DNA of 64,000 nt from Clostridium sp. Marseille-Q2269. GTDB lineage: Bacteria > Bacillota > Clostridia > Clostridiales > Clostridiaceae. Shown piece after piece: positions 8,044 to 17,923 of this stretch (position 1 is the stretch's first letter; every line of letters starts with the position of its first letter). The DNA lies in NCBI RefSeq assembly GCF_943736985.1, contig NZ_CALSFS010000002.1, positions 248,001-312,000 of the forward strand, in the 5' to 3' direction. The notes under the pieces are model-generated. The model searched no databases and was not told the DNA's origin. It saw only the letters and a list, made by a program, of their open reading frames with translations. The translations under genes and the position numbers were made by a program.

Positions 8044-9411
8044 TTATAAATTATGGGATTTTCTATTAGCCACTGATTGTCTTAACAAGAAATTTTCGTT
8101 ATAATCTTTAAGCTCATCCTTAACTAACTTAGCCAATCCTATTAATGCTATTAAATTTGGTATAACCATTAATCCATTAAATGTATCCGCTAATTCCCAT
8201 ACTACAGGTACATCTAAAATAGTACCTAACACTAAAGAAATTAAATATATAGGTGTATAGAACTTCATTCCTTTTTTACCAAACAAGAATTTAACATTTA
8301 AAGCCCCAAAGAAAAACCACCCAATCATAGTTGAAAAAGCAAAGAAGAATAAACTAATAGCTACAAAAGAATTCCCGAAACCTCCAAATCCATTTACGAA
8401 AGCTTTTTGTGTTAATTCTATACCTGTAGTTTTGCCATCTAAAGATCCACTTGTAAGTATAACAAAGGCTGTACAATTTAATATTACAAATATATCTATA
8501 AAAACTCCAAACATAGCAACTAATCCTTGTTGTACTGGATGTTTTACATTTGCCACTGCGTGTGCATGAGGTGTAGACCCCATACCTGCTTCATTAGAAA
8601 ATAAACCTCTAGATACTCCATATCTCATGGCTTCTCTTACAGATGCCCCTATAAGTCCACCTGTGGCAGCTCTTGGATTGAACGCTCCTACAAATATCAT
8701 CTTAAAAGCTGGAATTATATTATAATAATTTTTGAATATAATTATTAAACTTCCTAATATAAATAAGGCTCCCATTATAGGTATAAGCTTTTCTGTTACA
8801 GAAGCTATACGTTGTATTCCTCCTATAACTATCATAGCTGTAAGTACTACTAATACACATCCTGTAATTATAGTTGGAACATTATATGCTTTATTTATTG
8901 CTATAGATATAGAATTTGACTGAACCATATCCCCTGTCAAACAGGCAGATACCATCATAGCAAATGCGAAAAATCTAGCTAGTTTTTTACTGCCTAGTCC
9001 ATCCCTTATATAATAAGCAGGTCCTCCTAAAACCTCTCCATCTTCAGAATGAGTCTTATATTTTTGAGCCAAAACCGCTTCTGCAAATATAGTGCCCATG
9101 CCAAAAAAAGAACTAATCCACATCCAAAATATAGCTCCTGGTCCACCAGATGCTATAGCAGTAGCAGCTCCTGCTAAAATACCTGTCCCCACTTGTGCTG
9201 CTACTGCAGTAGCTAATGCTTGGAATGAACTAATTCCATCATCATTATCACTTTTAGTAAATACTTGTTTAAACATTGCTTTAAACTTCTTTACTTGTAC
9301 AAAACCCAACTTAAATGTGAAAAATATCCCTGCACCACATAAAAAAAACATCAATATATATGACCATAGTACATTGTTGATATTTTTAAAAATATTTAAT
9401 AAAAACTCCAT
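8044..9411 (-). CDS. Sodium:alanine symporter family (AGCS) transporter
   Basis: This 455-residue membrane protein has about ten hydrophobic segments. The family segments GTGILAGAATAIASGGPGAIFWMW (near residues 75-100) and GMGSTPHAHA (near 275-285) are present. Members import alanine or glycine with sodium, which fits a clostridium that lives on amino acids and probably runs sodium gradients. The exact substrate cannot be read from the sequence. The start ATG follows a GGGGAG ribosome binding site, and a terminator follows the gene. Confidence 0.93.
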   Translation of the reverse strand: MEFLLNIFKNINNVLWSYILMFFLCGAGIFFTFKLGFVQVKKFKAMFKQVFTKSDNDDGISSFQALATAVAAQVGTGILAGAATAIASGGPGAIFWMWISSFFGMGTIFAEAVLAQKYKTHSEDGEVLGGPAYYIRDGLGSKKLARFFAFAMMVSACLTGDMVQSNSISIAINKAYNVPTIITGCVLVVLTAMIVIGGIQRIASVTEKLIPIMGALFILGSLIIIFKNYYNIIPAFKMIFVGAFNPRAATGGLIGASVREAMRYGVSRGLFSNEAGMGSTPHAHAVANVKHPVQQGLVAMFGVFIDIFVILNCTAFVILTSGSLDGKTTGIELTQKAFVNGFGGFGNSFVAISLFFFAFSTMIGWFFFGALNVKFLFGKKGMKFYTPIYLISLVLGTILDVPVVWELADTFNGLMVIPNLIALIGLAKLVKDELKDYNENFLLRQSVANRKSHNL

Positions 9412-10094
9412 AAACTTCTCCCCTTTTTATGTATGACTTAAAATGAATTTTGATTAACCCCCTTGTTGTAAATGTTATCATTTTTCAAATATTAAGTAAA
9501 ATTGCTATTTATATGATTATTCTTTATTTTAAATAATTACCTTTGAATATTTTGAATTTACTGCATAATAATATTAAAACCTTAAAAGAATTGCATTTAT
9601 ATTAATATTTTACAGATATAATTGTTAAAAAATATACATTTCTGAATTTTTTAAAATAAATTATTTCATATTTATTAACAATCTATTTTCTTACTGTACA
9701 GTTATAAAACAGATTGTTTTTATAACTGTTTTTATTTATATTATAATGATACTGCTATATAATAAATAAATTTTAATTATTTATTAAAAATTCTATATTA
9801 TATTGTCTTAATTATTATATTTATATAGTATATATTAGTAAAATATGAATGTATTTATAATTTTTTTATAAATTTTTTTATTAATTCTAAAAAGATAAAA
9901 AATTTTTTATCAATATGTTTTATAAAAATATAACAAACTATTTAGAAAATTTAAAACAAATTATTCTCTTAATTCTATATTTTTTACCTTATTATATTTA
10001 GCTAATAATTTAACAACTAAATCTAATATTATGTAACAAATTTTAGAAGTGATATATATATTAATATTGTAGAAATTTTTAGTGAGGTTTTATT
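9412..10094. other. 680-bp AT-rich intergenic region
   Basis: No coding potential was seen on either strand. It lies between two divergent genes, the AGCS transporter (minus) and the DUF4397 gene (plus), so it should hold both promoters. No consensus promoter stands out in the extreme AT content. The notable structure is the pair of competing hairpins at 9677-9729. Confidence 0.6.
9677..9729 (+). promoter_or_regulatory. Two mutually exclusive hairpins (attenuator-like)
   Basis: Hairpin 1 pairs 9677-9689 with 9706-9718 (12 of 13 matches). Hairpin 2 pairs 9698-9709 with 9718-9729 (12 perfect) and is followed by TTTTTATTT. The two share bases, so only one can form. This is the layout of an antiterminator/terminator pair on the plus strand. 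The next plus gene starts 365 bases later, so the target is unclear. Confidence 0.4.
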
Positions 10095-10748
10095 ATGTTT
10101 GATTTGCCTTGTTTCCATGAAAACAAAGTAAAATTTAGAAAAAGTGATGAAAAATCATATATTAGAATTCTTCATGCATCTCCAGATGCCCCTGCAGTAG
10201 ATATATATATGGATGAGAATTTAATATCGGAAGGCTTATCTTATAAAAGTTTCACCAAGTACATGCCTTTAAGTTCTATGGTTCATAACATAAAAGTATT
10301 TCCTACTGGTGAAAGTGAAATGCCTATTATAGATGGAAATTTTTTTATTCCACCAAATTCTATATATACAATAGCAGCCACTGGACTTCTTAAAGATATA
10401 GCTTTATTTCCTATACTTGATAAAAAATTAGATAATAAGAACCCAAATAAATCCTATGTCCGTTTTATACATCTTTCTCCCAATGCTCCAAATGTAGATT
10501 TTTATATGAATAATGAAGAAATATTTACTAATATAGGTTACAAAAATATAACTTCTTACTATGAATTAGATCCAGATAATTACACAATTAATTTAAAACT
10601 TACTAATACAGAAGATGTAGTATTAACATCTCCTAATGCTAATTTAAAACCTAATAAATATTATACTGTTTATGCTGTAGGTTTAGCAGATGGATCACCT
10701 TCTCTACAAGTTTTAATTCCTCTTGATGGCAATTCATACATCAATTAA
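10095..10748 (+). CDS. DUF4397 domain-containing protein with two repeats
   Basis: The 217-residue protein contains two copies of the same unit. The first begins YIRILHASPDAPAVDIYMD (about residue 20) and the second YVRFIHLSPNAPNVDFYMN (about residue 120). Each is followed by a short beta-rich stretch ending in YTIAA or YTVYA. This is the DUF4397 beta-sandwich family, often surface or envelope linked, with unknown function. There is no clear signal peptide, and the N-terminus is MFDLPCFHENK. It has a GTGAGG ribosome binding site and a strong terminator. Confidence 0.85.
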   Translation: MFDLPCFHENKVKFRKSDEKSYIRILHASPDAPAVDIYMDENLISEGLSYKSFTKYMPLSSMVHNIKVFPTGESEMPIIDGNFFIPPNSIYTIAATGLLKDIALFPILDKKLDNKNPNKSYVRFIHLSPNAPNVDFYMNNEEIFTNIGYKNITSYYELDPDNYTINLKLTNTEDVVLTSPNANLKPNKYYTVYAVGLADGSPSLQVLIPLDGNSYIN

Positions 10749-10776
10749 TACTTAATTTAAATATTTTATAAAAAAT

Positions 10777-10823
10777 AAACATCCTATTTAGTTTAAACGT
10801 TTTATTAACTAAATAGGATGTTT
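10777..10823 (+). terminator. Terminator after the DUF4397 gene
   Basis: A 17-bp perfect stem (10777-10793 with 10807-10823) is followed by TTTTAA. It is symmetric enough to also stop the convergent minus-strand gene that ends at 10866. Confidence 0.9.
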
Positions 10824-10865
10824 TAATTGCTTTATAATGTTTTTCATAATTCTTTTTCCATATAC

Positions 10866-11342
10866 TTATCTAAGTACTACTTCTCCTGTGTTGTTATTTA
10901 TTTCTATATTTATATCAAATATATCTTTAATATAGCTTTGTGGTAACATTAATTCATTGTTTATAATCTTTATATTATCATCTATTTTTCTCTTTAACTT
11001 TTTTGAGCTATTTTCTATAAAGATTATTTCTTTATTAGCTTTAATACTTTTATCCATCACATTTATTATCATATTTCGTTTTTCGTCATAATATAATTTC
11101 ATTCCTAACGAGTTAGCCACATATTTTAAAGGTAAGAACACGTTATCATTTTCATCCTTAAAAGGACTAACTGTCATTAAAAATTCTTTCTTAGATCTCT
11201 GACTTTTTTTGTATTTATTTTTATTGATTTTAAAAACCGCCTTACCATATTTGTGATGGTATATAAATCTTGCAGTGGTTAAAAGAAAAGCAATTAAACT
11301 AAAAGATAAAAAGATTATGAATGTGTAGAAAATAATTTTCAC
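10866..11342 (-). CDS. Membrane-anchored stalk-domain protein (copper amine oxidase N-terminal-like)
   Basis: The 158-residue protein has one N-terminal hydrophobic helix (about residues 3-25). An extracytoplasmic part with FLPLKYVANSLGMKLYYDE (about 69-87) and LMLPQSYIKDIF (about 131-142) follows. This is the repeated pattern of the copper amine oxidase-like or stalk domain found on many clostridial surface proteins. No catalytic domain is attached, so it is probably a small envelope or adhesion-type protein. Its function is otherwise unknown. The start follows a GAGGTGA ribosome binding site. Confidence 0.75.
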   Translation of the reverse strand: MKIIFYTFIIFLSFSLIAFLLTTARFIYHHKYGKAVFKINKNKYKKSQRSKKEFLMTVSPFKDENDNVFLPLKYVANSLGMKLYYDEKRNMIINVMDKSIKANKEIIFIENSSKKLKRKIDDNIKIINNELMLPQSYIKDIFDINIEINNNTGEVVLR

Positions 11343-11524
11343 TATATCACCTCTTTATTATTATAAAAAGTAAACTTCTACTACACATTATATAGTATTA
11401 AACTCAACTTCTATCTAATTTAATTATAATATTCTAGTTACTGTTTTGTCAATTTAAAATGTTTTAAATTTGTATTATTTTCAGAAAATTATTTTGGAAA
11501 TTTCACCTTATAAAAGGAAATGAG

Positions 11525-11567
11525 AAAAGTCCATCTTAAAATAATTCTTTTTTTAAGATGGACTTTT
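11525..11567 (-). terminator. Terminator after purL
   Basis: A 17-bp perfect stem (11525-11541 with 11551-11567) lies 70 bases past the purL stop codon. The longer T run is on the plus strand, but no plus-strand gene precedes it closely, so it is assigned to purL. Confidence 0.75.
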
Positions 11568-11634
11568 TTTTAATACAATTTGAATTTTTCCGTATTTTTC
11601 ATGCGTAACCTTTGTAAAATTATATACTTTGTAT

Positions 11635-14600
11635 TTACTTAAAATATTCTATTCCAGACTTAAATATTTTTTGATCTTTATTACCTGGTACGTTTTTTAA
11701 TGTTCCATATCCAATTCTTTCTGAATGTCCCATTTTGCCCAATATTCTACCATCTGGACTGCAAATACCCTCTACGGAAAATACAGAACCATTTGGATTA
11801 TATTTTATATCACAAGCAGTATTTCCATCAGCATCTACATATTGAGTAACTACTTGACCTTTATCTATTAAATCTCTCATTATATGATCTTTAGCATAAA
11901 ATTTACCTTCTCCATGTGATATAGGTATTGCATGTATATCTCCTACTTCTACATTATTAAACCAAGGTGATAAATTAGAAATGACTTTAGTATATGCGAT
12001 TTTTGATTGATGTCTGCCTATATCATTATAAGTGAGAGTAGGACATTCTTCATCTATATCACGTATTTCTCCAAATGGTACCAACCCTAATTTAATTAAA
12101 GCCTGGAACCCATTGCATACACCTAACATTAATCCATCTCTAACTCTTAATAATTCCATAACTGCATCCTTAACTTTTTCATTTCTAAATATAGTTGCTA
12201 TAAACTTACCAGATCCCTCTGGTTCATCCCCAGCACTAAATCCACCTGGTAGCATAATTATATTTGAGCTCCTTATTTTATAACTTAAACTATTTATAGA
12301 TTCTTTTATATTATGTGAATTCATATTATTGAATACAAATAGCTCTACTTCTCCACCAACTTTTTCAAAAGCTCTTTTAGAATCATATTCGCAATTAGTG
12401 CCTGGGAATACCGGTATTAAAACCTTTGGTTTAGGAACCTGTATTCCTAATGATTTTTTATTTTCTCTTTTATATAGTGGTATATTTAAGTCTTTTTTAC
12501 ATTCTTTTTCTACTTTTGATATAAATACATTCTCTAGTGTACTTTCAAATCCCTTATAACACTGCTCTAATAATATTTCCTCATTTAAAATTTCTATACA
12601 AGCTTTTTCAGTGGTATATCCAATTATTTTATAATTTATTCCTTCTAATATGTTTAAATCAAAATTTTTATTAACCTCTAGTATTATAGAACCATAGTCC
12701 GGAGAAAATAACTCTTCCTTTTCTAAATTTTTTAAATTTGCCCCAAGGTTATTTCCAAAGCACATTTTACTTATAGCTTCTGAAATTCCTCCAAATTTAA
12801 TAGTTGAAGAAGCTAAAACATTACCTGTTGATATTGCTTTATATACACATTCATAATTTTTTCTAAGCACATGAAAATCTGGCATATCCTCTTTGTTTCT
12901 TTTAGCCTTTATATATATGATACTGCTTCCTACTTCTTTGAATTCTGAGGATATTATTCTATCAACATTTGTAATACCTACAGCAAAAGATACTAATGTA
13001 GGTGGTACATTCATATCTTTAAAAGTTCCGGACATACTATCTTTGCCTCCTATGGCTGCAATAGAAAATTCTCTTTGAACTTTTAATGCTCCTAAAAGAG
13101 CAGCTAATGGTTTTCCCCATCTTTCTGCTTTATTTTCTAGTTTTTCAAAATACTCTTGAAAAGTAAGTCTTATATCCTTATAATCTATCCCCATAGCTAC
13201 AGCTTTAGCTACAGATTCTATAACAGCATATATAGCTCCATGAAATGGACTCCATGTAGATATTTTAGGATTAAATCCATAAGTCATAACTGTTGCTGTA
13301 GTAGTATTACCTTCTAATACTGGAAGCTTAGCTGCCATACCTTCCTGTGGACTTCTTTGATATTTCCCTCCTAAAGGCATTACAACAGTGCCAGCTCCAA
13401 CTGTACTATCAAACATTTCAACTAATCCTCTTTGACTACACACATTTAGGTCTTTTAGGTTTTTAATCCATTTATTTTTTATTGTTTCTTTACAATTTAT
13501 AGTTGCTTTTTTAAAATAGCTTGCTTTCTCTGGAGTAGTTATAAGAGCCTTAGTCTTTTGGACTACACCATTACTATTTAAGAACTCTCTATCTAAGTCT
13601 ACTATTATACTATCTTGCCATAACATCTTAAGTCTTTTCTCTTCTTTAACCTCTGCTACTACAGTAGCTTCTAAATTTTCTTCTTTTGCCAATCTAATAA
13701 ACTTTTCTTTGTTCTCCTTTGAAATTACAACTGCCATACGTTCTTGAGATTCTGATATAGCTAATTCTGTTCCATCTAAGCCATCATATTTTTTAGGAAT
13801 TTTATTTAAATCTATGTAAAGGCCATCTGTAAGTTCTCCAATGGCCACAGATACACCACCAGCTCCAAAATCATTACATCTTTTTATCATAACGCTTACT
13901 TCCTTATTTCTAAAAAGCCTCTGAATTTTTCTTTCTGTTGGAGCATTTCCTTTTTGCACTTCAGAACCACAGTTTTCTATAGAAGATTCTGTATGTTTTT
14001 TAGAAGAACCTGTAGCTCCACCTATACCATCTCTTCCTGTTCTTCCTCCTAATAATATAACTATATCTGAAGGTTTAGGTTCTTTTCTTATTACATTTTC
14101 CATAGGAGCTGCACCTATAACTGCACCGATCTCCATTCTTTTAGCCATATATCCCTCATCATAAATTTCTGTAACTTGTCCTGTAGCTAAACCTATCTGA
14201 TTTCCATAAGAACTATATCCATGAGCTGCCTCAGTAGTTATTTTCTTTTGAGGAAGTTTTCCCTCTATAGTTTCTTCTATATTTTTTGTTGGGTCTGCAC
14301 TACCAGTAACTCTCATAGCTTGGTAAACATAAGATCTTCCTGAAAGTGGATCTCGTATGGCGCCCCCCACACAAGTAGCTGCACCACCAAAAGGTTCTAT
14401 TTCTGTAGGATGATTATGAGTTTCGTTTTTAAACATAACAAGCCATTTTTCTGTTTTACCATCTATTTCAGCATCCACTACTATACTACACGCATTAATT
14501 TCTGGAGATACATCTAAATCCTTCATAAGACCTTGCCTTTTTAGCTCTTTTGAGGCTATTGTAGCTATATCCATAAGACAAATAGCTTTTTCTTTTGCAT

Positions 14601-15402
14601 ATATGCAGTTTTTTATATTTTTATAATCCTCATACGCTACTTTTATAGGATTAGAATACATTCCCTGTTGTATTTTTACTTCCTCTATTTCTGTCATAAA
14701 AGTAGTATGTCTGCAGTGATCTGACCAATAAGTGTCTATAACTTTAATCTCTGTCATAGTAGGGTTTCGCTTTTCTATATTTTTAAAGTATTCTCTACAA
14801 AATTTTAGATCTTCAAAAGTCATGGCCAAACTTCTATCTTCTAGAAACTGTTTTAACTCTTCTTCACTTAAATCTATAAATTTATCTAAAACTTTTACAG
14901 GTTTTACTTCTGGCTTAACATCTTCTAAAGAATTAGGTTTTTCAATATGTGCTTCTCTAGAATCTACTTTATTTATAGAATACTGCTTAATTCTTTCTAG
15001 TTCTTCATTTGTTATATTCCCCTTTATAACATAAATTTTACTATACTTAACAATAACTCCTGATTTTTGAGTAAGTATTTCTATACATTGCGCCGCAGAA
15101 TCTGCTCTTTGATCATATTGACCTGGTAAATATTCTACAGAAAAAATTTTGTCCTCCATATCATAAGGAAAGCTTTCTTCATACAAGTTATCCACATTTC
15201 TTTCTGAAAATATAGTGTACTTGGCTAAATTGTATTCTTCATCATTTATGCCACTTACATCATATCTATTTAAGATTCTCAAATCCTTTATATTCTCTAT
15301 ATTTAGTCCCATTTTAAAATCATTTAATATCTTTTTACTTTCAACTCTAAATTCCGGTTTTTTCTCTACGAACAATGTCTTTATTTTATTCCCCACTCTC
15401 AT
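11635..15402 (-). CDS. purL: Phosphoribosylformylglycinamidine synthase, single-chain large form
   Basis: This enzyme makes FGAM from FGAR, glutamine and ATP, the fourth step of purine synthesis. At 1255 residues it is the large single-chain type, with PurS-like, synthetase and glutaminase parts fused. The synthetase shows TYWSDHCRHTTF and NETHNHPTEIEPFGGAATCVGG. The C-terminal class I glutaminase shows PVFPGTNCEYDS, LPGGFSAGDEPEGSG and the nucleophile cysteine in LGVCNGFQ (about Cys1096). No other pur gene is adjacent, so it is transcribed alone. A possible PurR-type dyad lies in its leader. Confidence 0.97.
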   Translation of the reverse strand: MRVGNKIKTLFVEKKPEFRVESKKILNDFKMGLNIENIKDLRILNRYDVSGINDEEYNLAKYTIFSERNVDNLYEESFPYDMEDKIFSVEYLPGQYDQRADSAAQCIEILTQKSGVIVKYSKIYVIKGNITNEELERIKQYSINKVDSREAHIEKPNSLEDVKPEVKPVKVLDKFIDLSEEELKQFLEDRSLAMTFEDLKFCREYFKNIEKRNPTMTEIKVIDTYWSDHCRHTTFMTEIEEVKIQQGMYSNPIKVAYEDYKNIKNCIYAKEKAICLMDIATIASKELKRQGLMKDLDVSPEINACSIVVDAEIDGKTEKWLVMFKNETHNHPTEIEPFGGAATCVGGAIRDPLSGRSYVYQAMRVTGSADPTKNIEETIEGKLPQKKITTEAAHGYSSYGNQIGLATGQVTEIYDEGYMAKRMEIGAVIGAAPMENVIRKEPKPSDIVILLGGRTGRDGIGGATGSSKKHTESSIENCGSEVQKGNAPTERKIQRLFRNKEVSVMIKRCNDFGAGGVSVAIGELTDGLYIDLNKIPKKYDGLDGTELAISESQERMAVVISKENKEKFIRLAKEENLEATVVAEVKEEKRLKMLWQDSIIVDLDREFLNSNGVVQKTKALITTPEKASYFKKATINCKETIKNKWIKNLKDLNVCSQRGLVEMFDSTVGAGTVVMPLGGKYQRSPQEGMAAKLPVLEGNTTTATVMTYGFNPKISTWSPFHGAIYAVIESVAKAVAMGIDYKDIRLTFQEYFEKLENKAERWGKPLAALLGALKVQREFSIAAIGGKDSMSGTFKDMNVPPTLVSFAVGITNVDRIISSEFKEVGSSIIYIKAKRNKEDMPDFHVLRKNYECVYKAISTGNVLASSTIKFGGISEAISKMCFGNNLGANLKNLEKEELFSPDYGSIILEVNKNFDLNILEGINYKIIGYTTEKACIEILNEEILLEQCYKGFESTLENVFISKVEKECKKDLNIPLYKRENKKSLGIQVPKPKVLIPVFPGTNCEYDSKRAFEKVGGEVELFVFNNMNSHNIKESINSLSYKIRSSNIIMLPGGFSAGDEPEGSGKFIATIFRNEKVKDAVMELLRVRDGLMLGVCNGFQALIKLGLVPFGEIRDIDEECPTLTYNDIGRHQSKIAYTKVISNLSPWFNNVEVGDIHAIPISHGEGKFYAKDHIMRDLIDKGQVVTQYVDADGNTACDIKYNPNGSVFSVEGICSPDGRILGKMGHSERIGYGTLKNVPGNKDQKIFKSGIEYFK

Positions 15403-15410
15403 CCCTCTTT

Positions 15411-15464
15411 CCGAATATTTTTAATTATTTATTTTTTATAATTCGTATTATTCCAATTATATCA
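15411..15464 (-). promoter_or_regulatory. purL promoter with possible PurR-box dyad
   Basis: The extended -10 TGATATAAT reads 15464-15456 on the minus strand. Two inverted core motifs, CCGAAT (15411-15416) and ATTCGT (15441-15446), lie downstream, 24 bases apart. That is close to the spacing of paired CGAA-core PurR boxes in Firmicutes. The promoter is moderately supported. The operator is a guess from half-site resemblance. Confidence 0.4.
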
Positions 15465-15658
15465 TAGGTTTTATTAAAATAATAGGTGATTTTCTTTAAA
15501 AAAACTTTGTTTTTATGAACTATATTATAAAACAAATTCAATATAATTGTTTTTATATTGAGGTGGAAATATATTATTTAATAAATATTATGTTTTTTAT
15601 AACCCACTTTTTTATTCTAATCATATCTATATAGCCAGTAGTTTTTAATATAAAAAAT

Positions 15659-15688
15659 AAAAGGAAGAATGGTTTCATTCTTCCTTTT
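15659..15688 (-). terminator. Terminator after arcB
   Basis: The 13-bp perfect stem AAAAGGAAGAATG / CATTCTTCCTTTT has a 4-base loop, followed on the minus strand by ATTTTTTA. It lies 17 bases after the arcB stop codon. Confidence 0.92.
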
Positions 15689-15705
15689 ATCTTATATATT
15701 AATTA

Positions 15706-16707
15706 TTATTGATTTCCTAATGTTGCAACCATAACAGCTTTTATAGTATGCATTCTGTTTTCAGCTTCATCAAACACGATTGAATATTTGCTTTCAAATA
15801 ATTCGTGAGAAACTTCCATTTCTGATAAACCATATTTCTCTTTTATTTCTCTACCTACTGCTGTTTCTTCATCATGGAATGCTGGTAAGCAGTGCATAAA
15901 TTTAGCTTCTGGATTTCCAGTCATTTTTATCATATTCATATCAACTTTGTATGGAGTTAATAATTTTATTTTACTTTCCCATACTGAATCTGGTTCTCCC
16001 ATTGATACCCAAACATCTGTATATAGAACATCACAACCTTTAACACCTTCTTCAATGTTATCAGTTATTGTTATTTTAGCTCCTGTTTCAGCTGCTACTT
16101 CTTTACATTTAGCAACTAATGTAGCATCTGTTGGTATTTCTTTTGGAGAAACTATTCTAAAGTCCATTCCCATTTTAACCGCACCTATCATAAGAGCATT
16201 TGCCATATTGTTAGCACCATCTCCAACATATGCAAATTTGATTTCCTTTAATGGTTTATCAAAATGTTCTTTTATTGTTAAAAAGTCAGCTAATATTTGA
16301 GTTGGATGATCTTCATCTGTTAATCCGTTCCAAACTGGTACTCCAGCATATTTAGCTAAAGTTTCAACGATTTCTTGACCAAATCCTCTATATTCTATAC
16401 CATCGTACATTCTTCCTAAAACTCTTGCAGTATCTGCCGCTGATTCCTTTTTACCAATATGGCTACCTGTTGGTCCTAAATAAGTTACATGAGCACCTTG
16501 ATCTTTTGCTGCAACTTCAAATGCGCATCTTGTTCTAGTTGAAGCTTTTTCAAATATTAAAGCAACATTTTTGCCTTTCATTCTTTGTACTTCAGTACCT
16601 GTATATTTAGCTCTTTTTAAATCCCTAGCTAAATCTAAAAAGTAATTTATTTCCTTTGGTGTAAAATCCATTAATGTTAAAAAGTTTCTGTTCTTTAAAT
16701 TAAACAT
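15706..16707 (-). CDS. arcB: Ornithine carbamoyltransferase
   Basis: This 333-residue enzyme interconverts ornithine plus carbamoyl phosphate with citrulline. The carbamoyl phosphate motif STRTR (56-60), the HPTQ motif in [12 protein letters not shown] and the ornithine loop MHCLPAFHD are all intact. The carbamate kinase gene lies just upstream with no terminator between, so the pair forms the energy-yielding half of the arginine deiminase route. It most likely runs in the catabolic direction, hence arcB rather than argF. No arcA or arcD gene is in the window. Confidence 0.94.
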   Translation of the reverse strand: MFNLKNRNFLTLMDFTPKEINYFLDLARDLKRAKYTGTEVQRMKGKNVALIFEKASTRTRCAFEVAAKDQGAHVTYLGPTGSHIGKKESAADTARVLGRMYDGIEYRGFGQEIVETLAKYAGVPVWNGLTDEDHPTQILADFLTIKEHFDKPLKEIKFAYVGDGANNMANALMIGAVKMGMDFRIVSPKEIPTDATLVAKCKEVAAETGAKITITDNIEEGVKGCDVLYTDVWVSMGEPDSVWESKIKLLTPYKVDMNMIKMTGNPEAKFMHCLPAFHDEETAVGREIKEKYGLSEMEVSHELFESKYSIVFDEAENRMHTIKAVMVATLGNQ

Positions 16708-16855
16708 ATGTTGTTCCTCCTAATAGTATAATTTTTGTATTGAAATCTTTTATATTATAGATCACATTATATTATGCAACCTTTTTAATTATCATTTTAC
16801 TATTTTTATCCCTTAACCTCAACAAATATATATAAAAAAGTAATATTGACTATTA

Positions 16856-17800
16856 TTATTTTACTATTCTTGTGCCTAAAGTTCCATTAATAGCTTCTTT
16901 TGCTTTTGCAAGTGATGCTATTAATGCAATTTTATTTTCACTAAATTCTACGAATTTTTTACAAGCCTCAACTTTTGGAAGCATACTTCCTGGTGCAAAC
17001 TGTCCTTCTTTTATATATTTATCTACTTCTTCTAAAGTCATTTTATCTAAAGATTTTTGATTTGGTTTATTATAATTTATAGCAACTTGGTCCACAGCTG
17101 TAAGAACCAATAACATATCAGCATTAATTATTTCTGCTAGTTTTTCAGCTGCAAAATCTTTATCTATAACTGCTGGAACACCTTTTATAATACCATTATC
17201 ATTTATAACTGGAATTCCACCACCTCCACAAGAAATTACTACATTTCCTGCTTCAACTAGTTGTTTTATCATAGTTTTTTCTATAACATCTACAGGTTTT
17301 GGTGAAGCAACAACTCTTCTATATCCTCTTCCTGAATCTTCCTTCATTACATAACCTTTTTCAGCTTCTAATTTTTTAGCCTCTTCTTCACTATAAAAAG
17401 ATCCTATTGGTTTTGTAGGATTCTGAAAACCTTCATCATCAGCATTTACTAACACTTGAGTAACTACTGTGCCTACAGGCTTATTAATATTTCTCTTATT
17501 TAATTCTTCTTCTATTGCATTTTGAAGATGATATCCTATATAACCTTGTGAAAAAGCTCCACAAACATCAAATGGGAATAATACATTTGAACTATTTGCT
17601 TTATATCCAGCTTCTACAGAAGCTAATATTTGACCTACTTGAGGACCGTTTCCATGAACTATTGATATCGTATGTCCTTCTTGAATTAAATCTACTATAG
17701 ATTTTGCTGTATCTTTACAAGTTTTTAACTGGCTTTCTGGAGTCTTATCTTTTGGATCTGATTGTAATGCATTTCCTCCTAAAGCTAATACTATTTTCAT
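16856..17800 (-). CDS. arcC: Carbamate kinase
   Basis: This 314-residue amino acid kinase fold enzyme makes ATP from carbamoyl phosphate and ADP. MKIVLALGGNALQ is the classic start, and HGNGPQVGQI, VISCGGGGIPV and GSMLPKVEA follow in order. The open frame continues 36 codons upstream, but CGGAGGTG lies just before the ATG at 17800, and the family starts there. It forms an operon with arcB downstream. A promoter-like pair covered by an inverted repeat lies about 95 bases upstream, which suggests regulation, perhaps by arginine or ornithine. Confidence 0.95.
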   Translation of the reverse strand: MKIVLALGGNALQSDPKDKTPESQLKTCKDTAKSIVDLIQEGHTISIVHGNGPQVGQILASVEAGYKANSSNVLFPFDVCGAFSQGYIGYHLQNAIEEELNKRNINKPVGTVVTQVLVNADDEGFQNPTKPIGSFYSEEEAKKLEAEKGYVMKEDSGRGYRRVVASPKPVDVIEKTMIKQLVEAGNVVISCGGGGIPVINDNGIIKGVPAVIDKDFAAEKLAEIINADMLLVLTAVDQVAINYNKPNQKSLDKMTLEEVDKYIKEGQFAPGSMLPKVEACKKFVEFSENKIALIASLAKAKEAINGTLGTRIVK

Positions 17801-17893
17801 AAAAGCACCTCCGAAAAATAATATATTTAATAATCTAAATTTAATTACATCCAATTGGTTTATGTAAATTTTCATATATTTTAAAATATAATA

Positions 17894-17923
17894 AAAATAT
17901 AATTGCAAATCATTTTTTGCAAT
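17894..17923 (-). promoter_or_regulatory. arcC-arcB promoter covered by an inverted repeat
   Basis: On the minus strand there is TTGCAA (17922-17917), a 17-base spacer and TATTTT (17899-17894). ATTGCAAA (17902-17909) and TTTGCAAT (17916-17923) form a perfect 8-bp dyad with a 6-base spacer across the -35 and spacer. This is a good place for a repressor. The regulator is unknown. Confidence 0.5.

Noticed and set aside
12032-15034. Several plus-strand open frames of 60-100 codons inside purL
   Set aside because: They are antisense to a fully conserved enzyme and have no ribosome binding sites.
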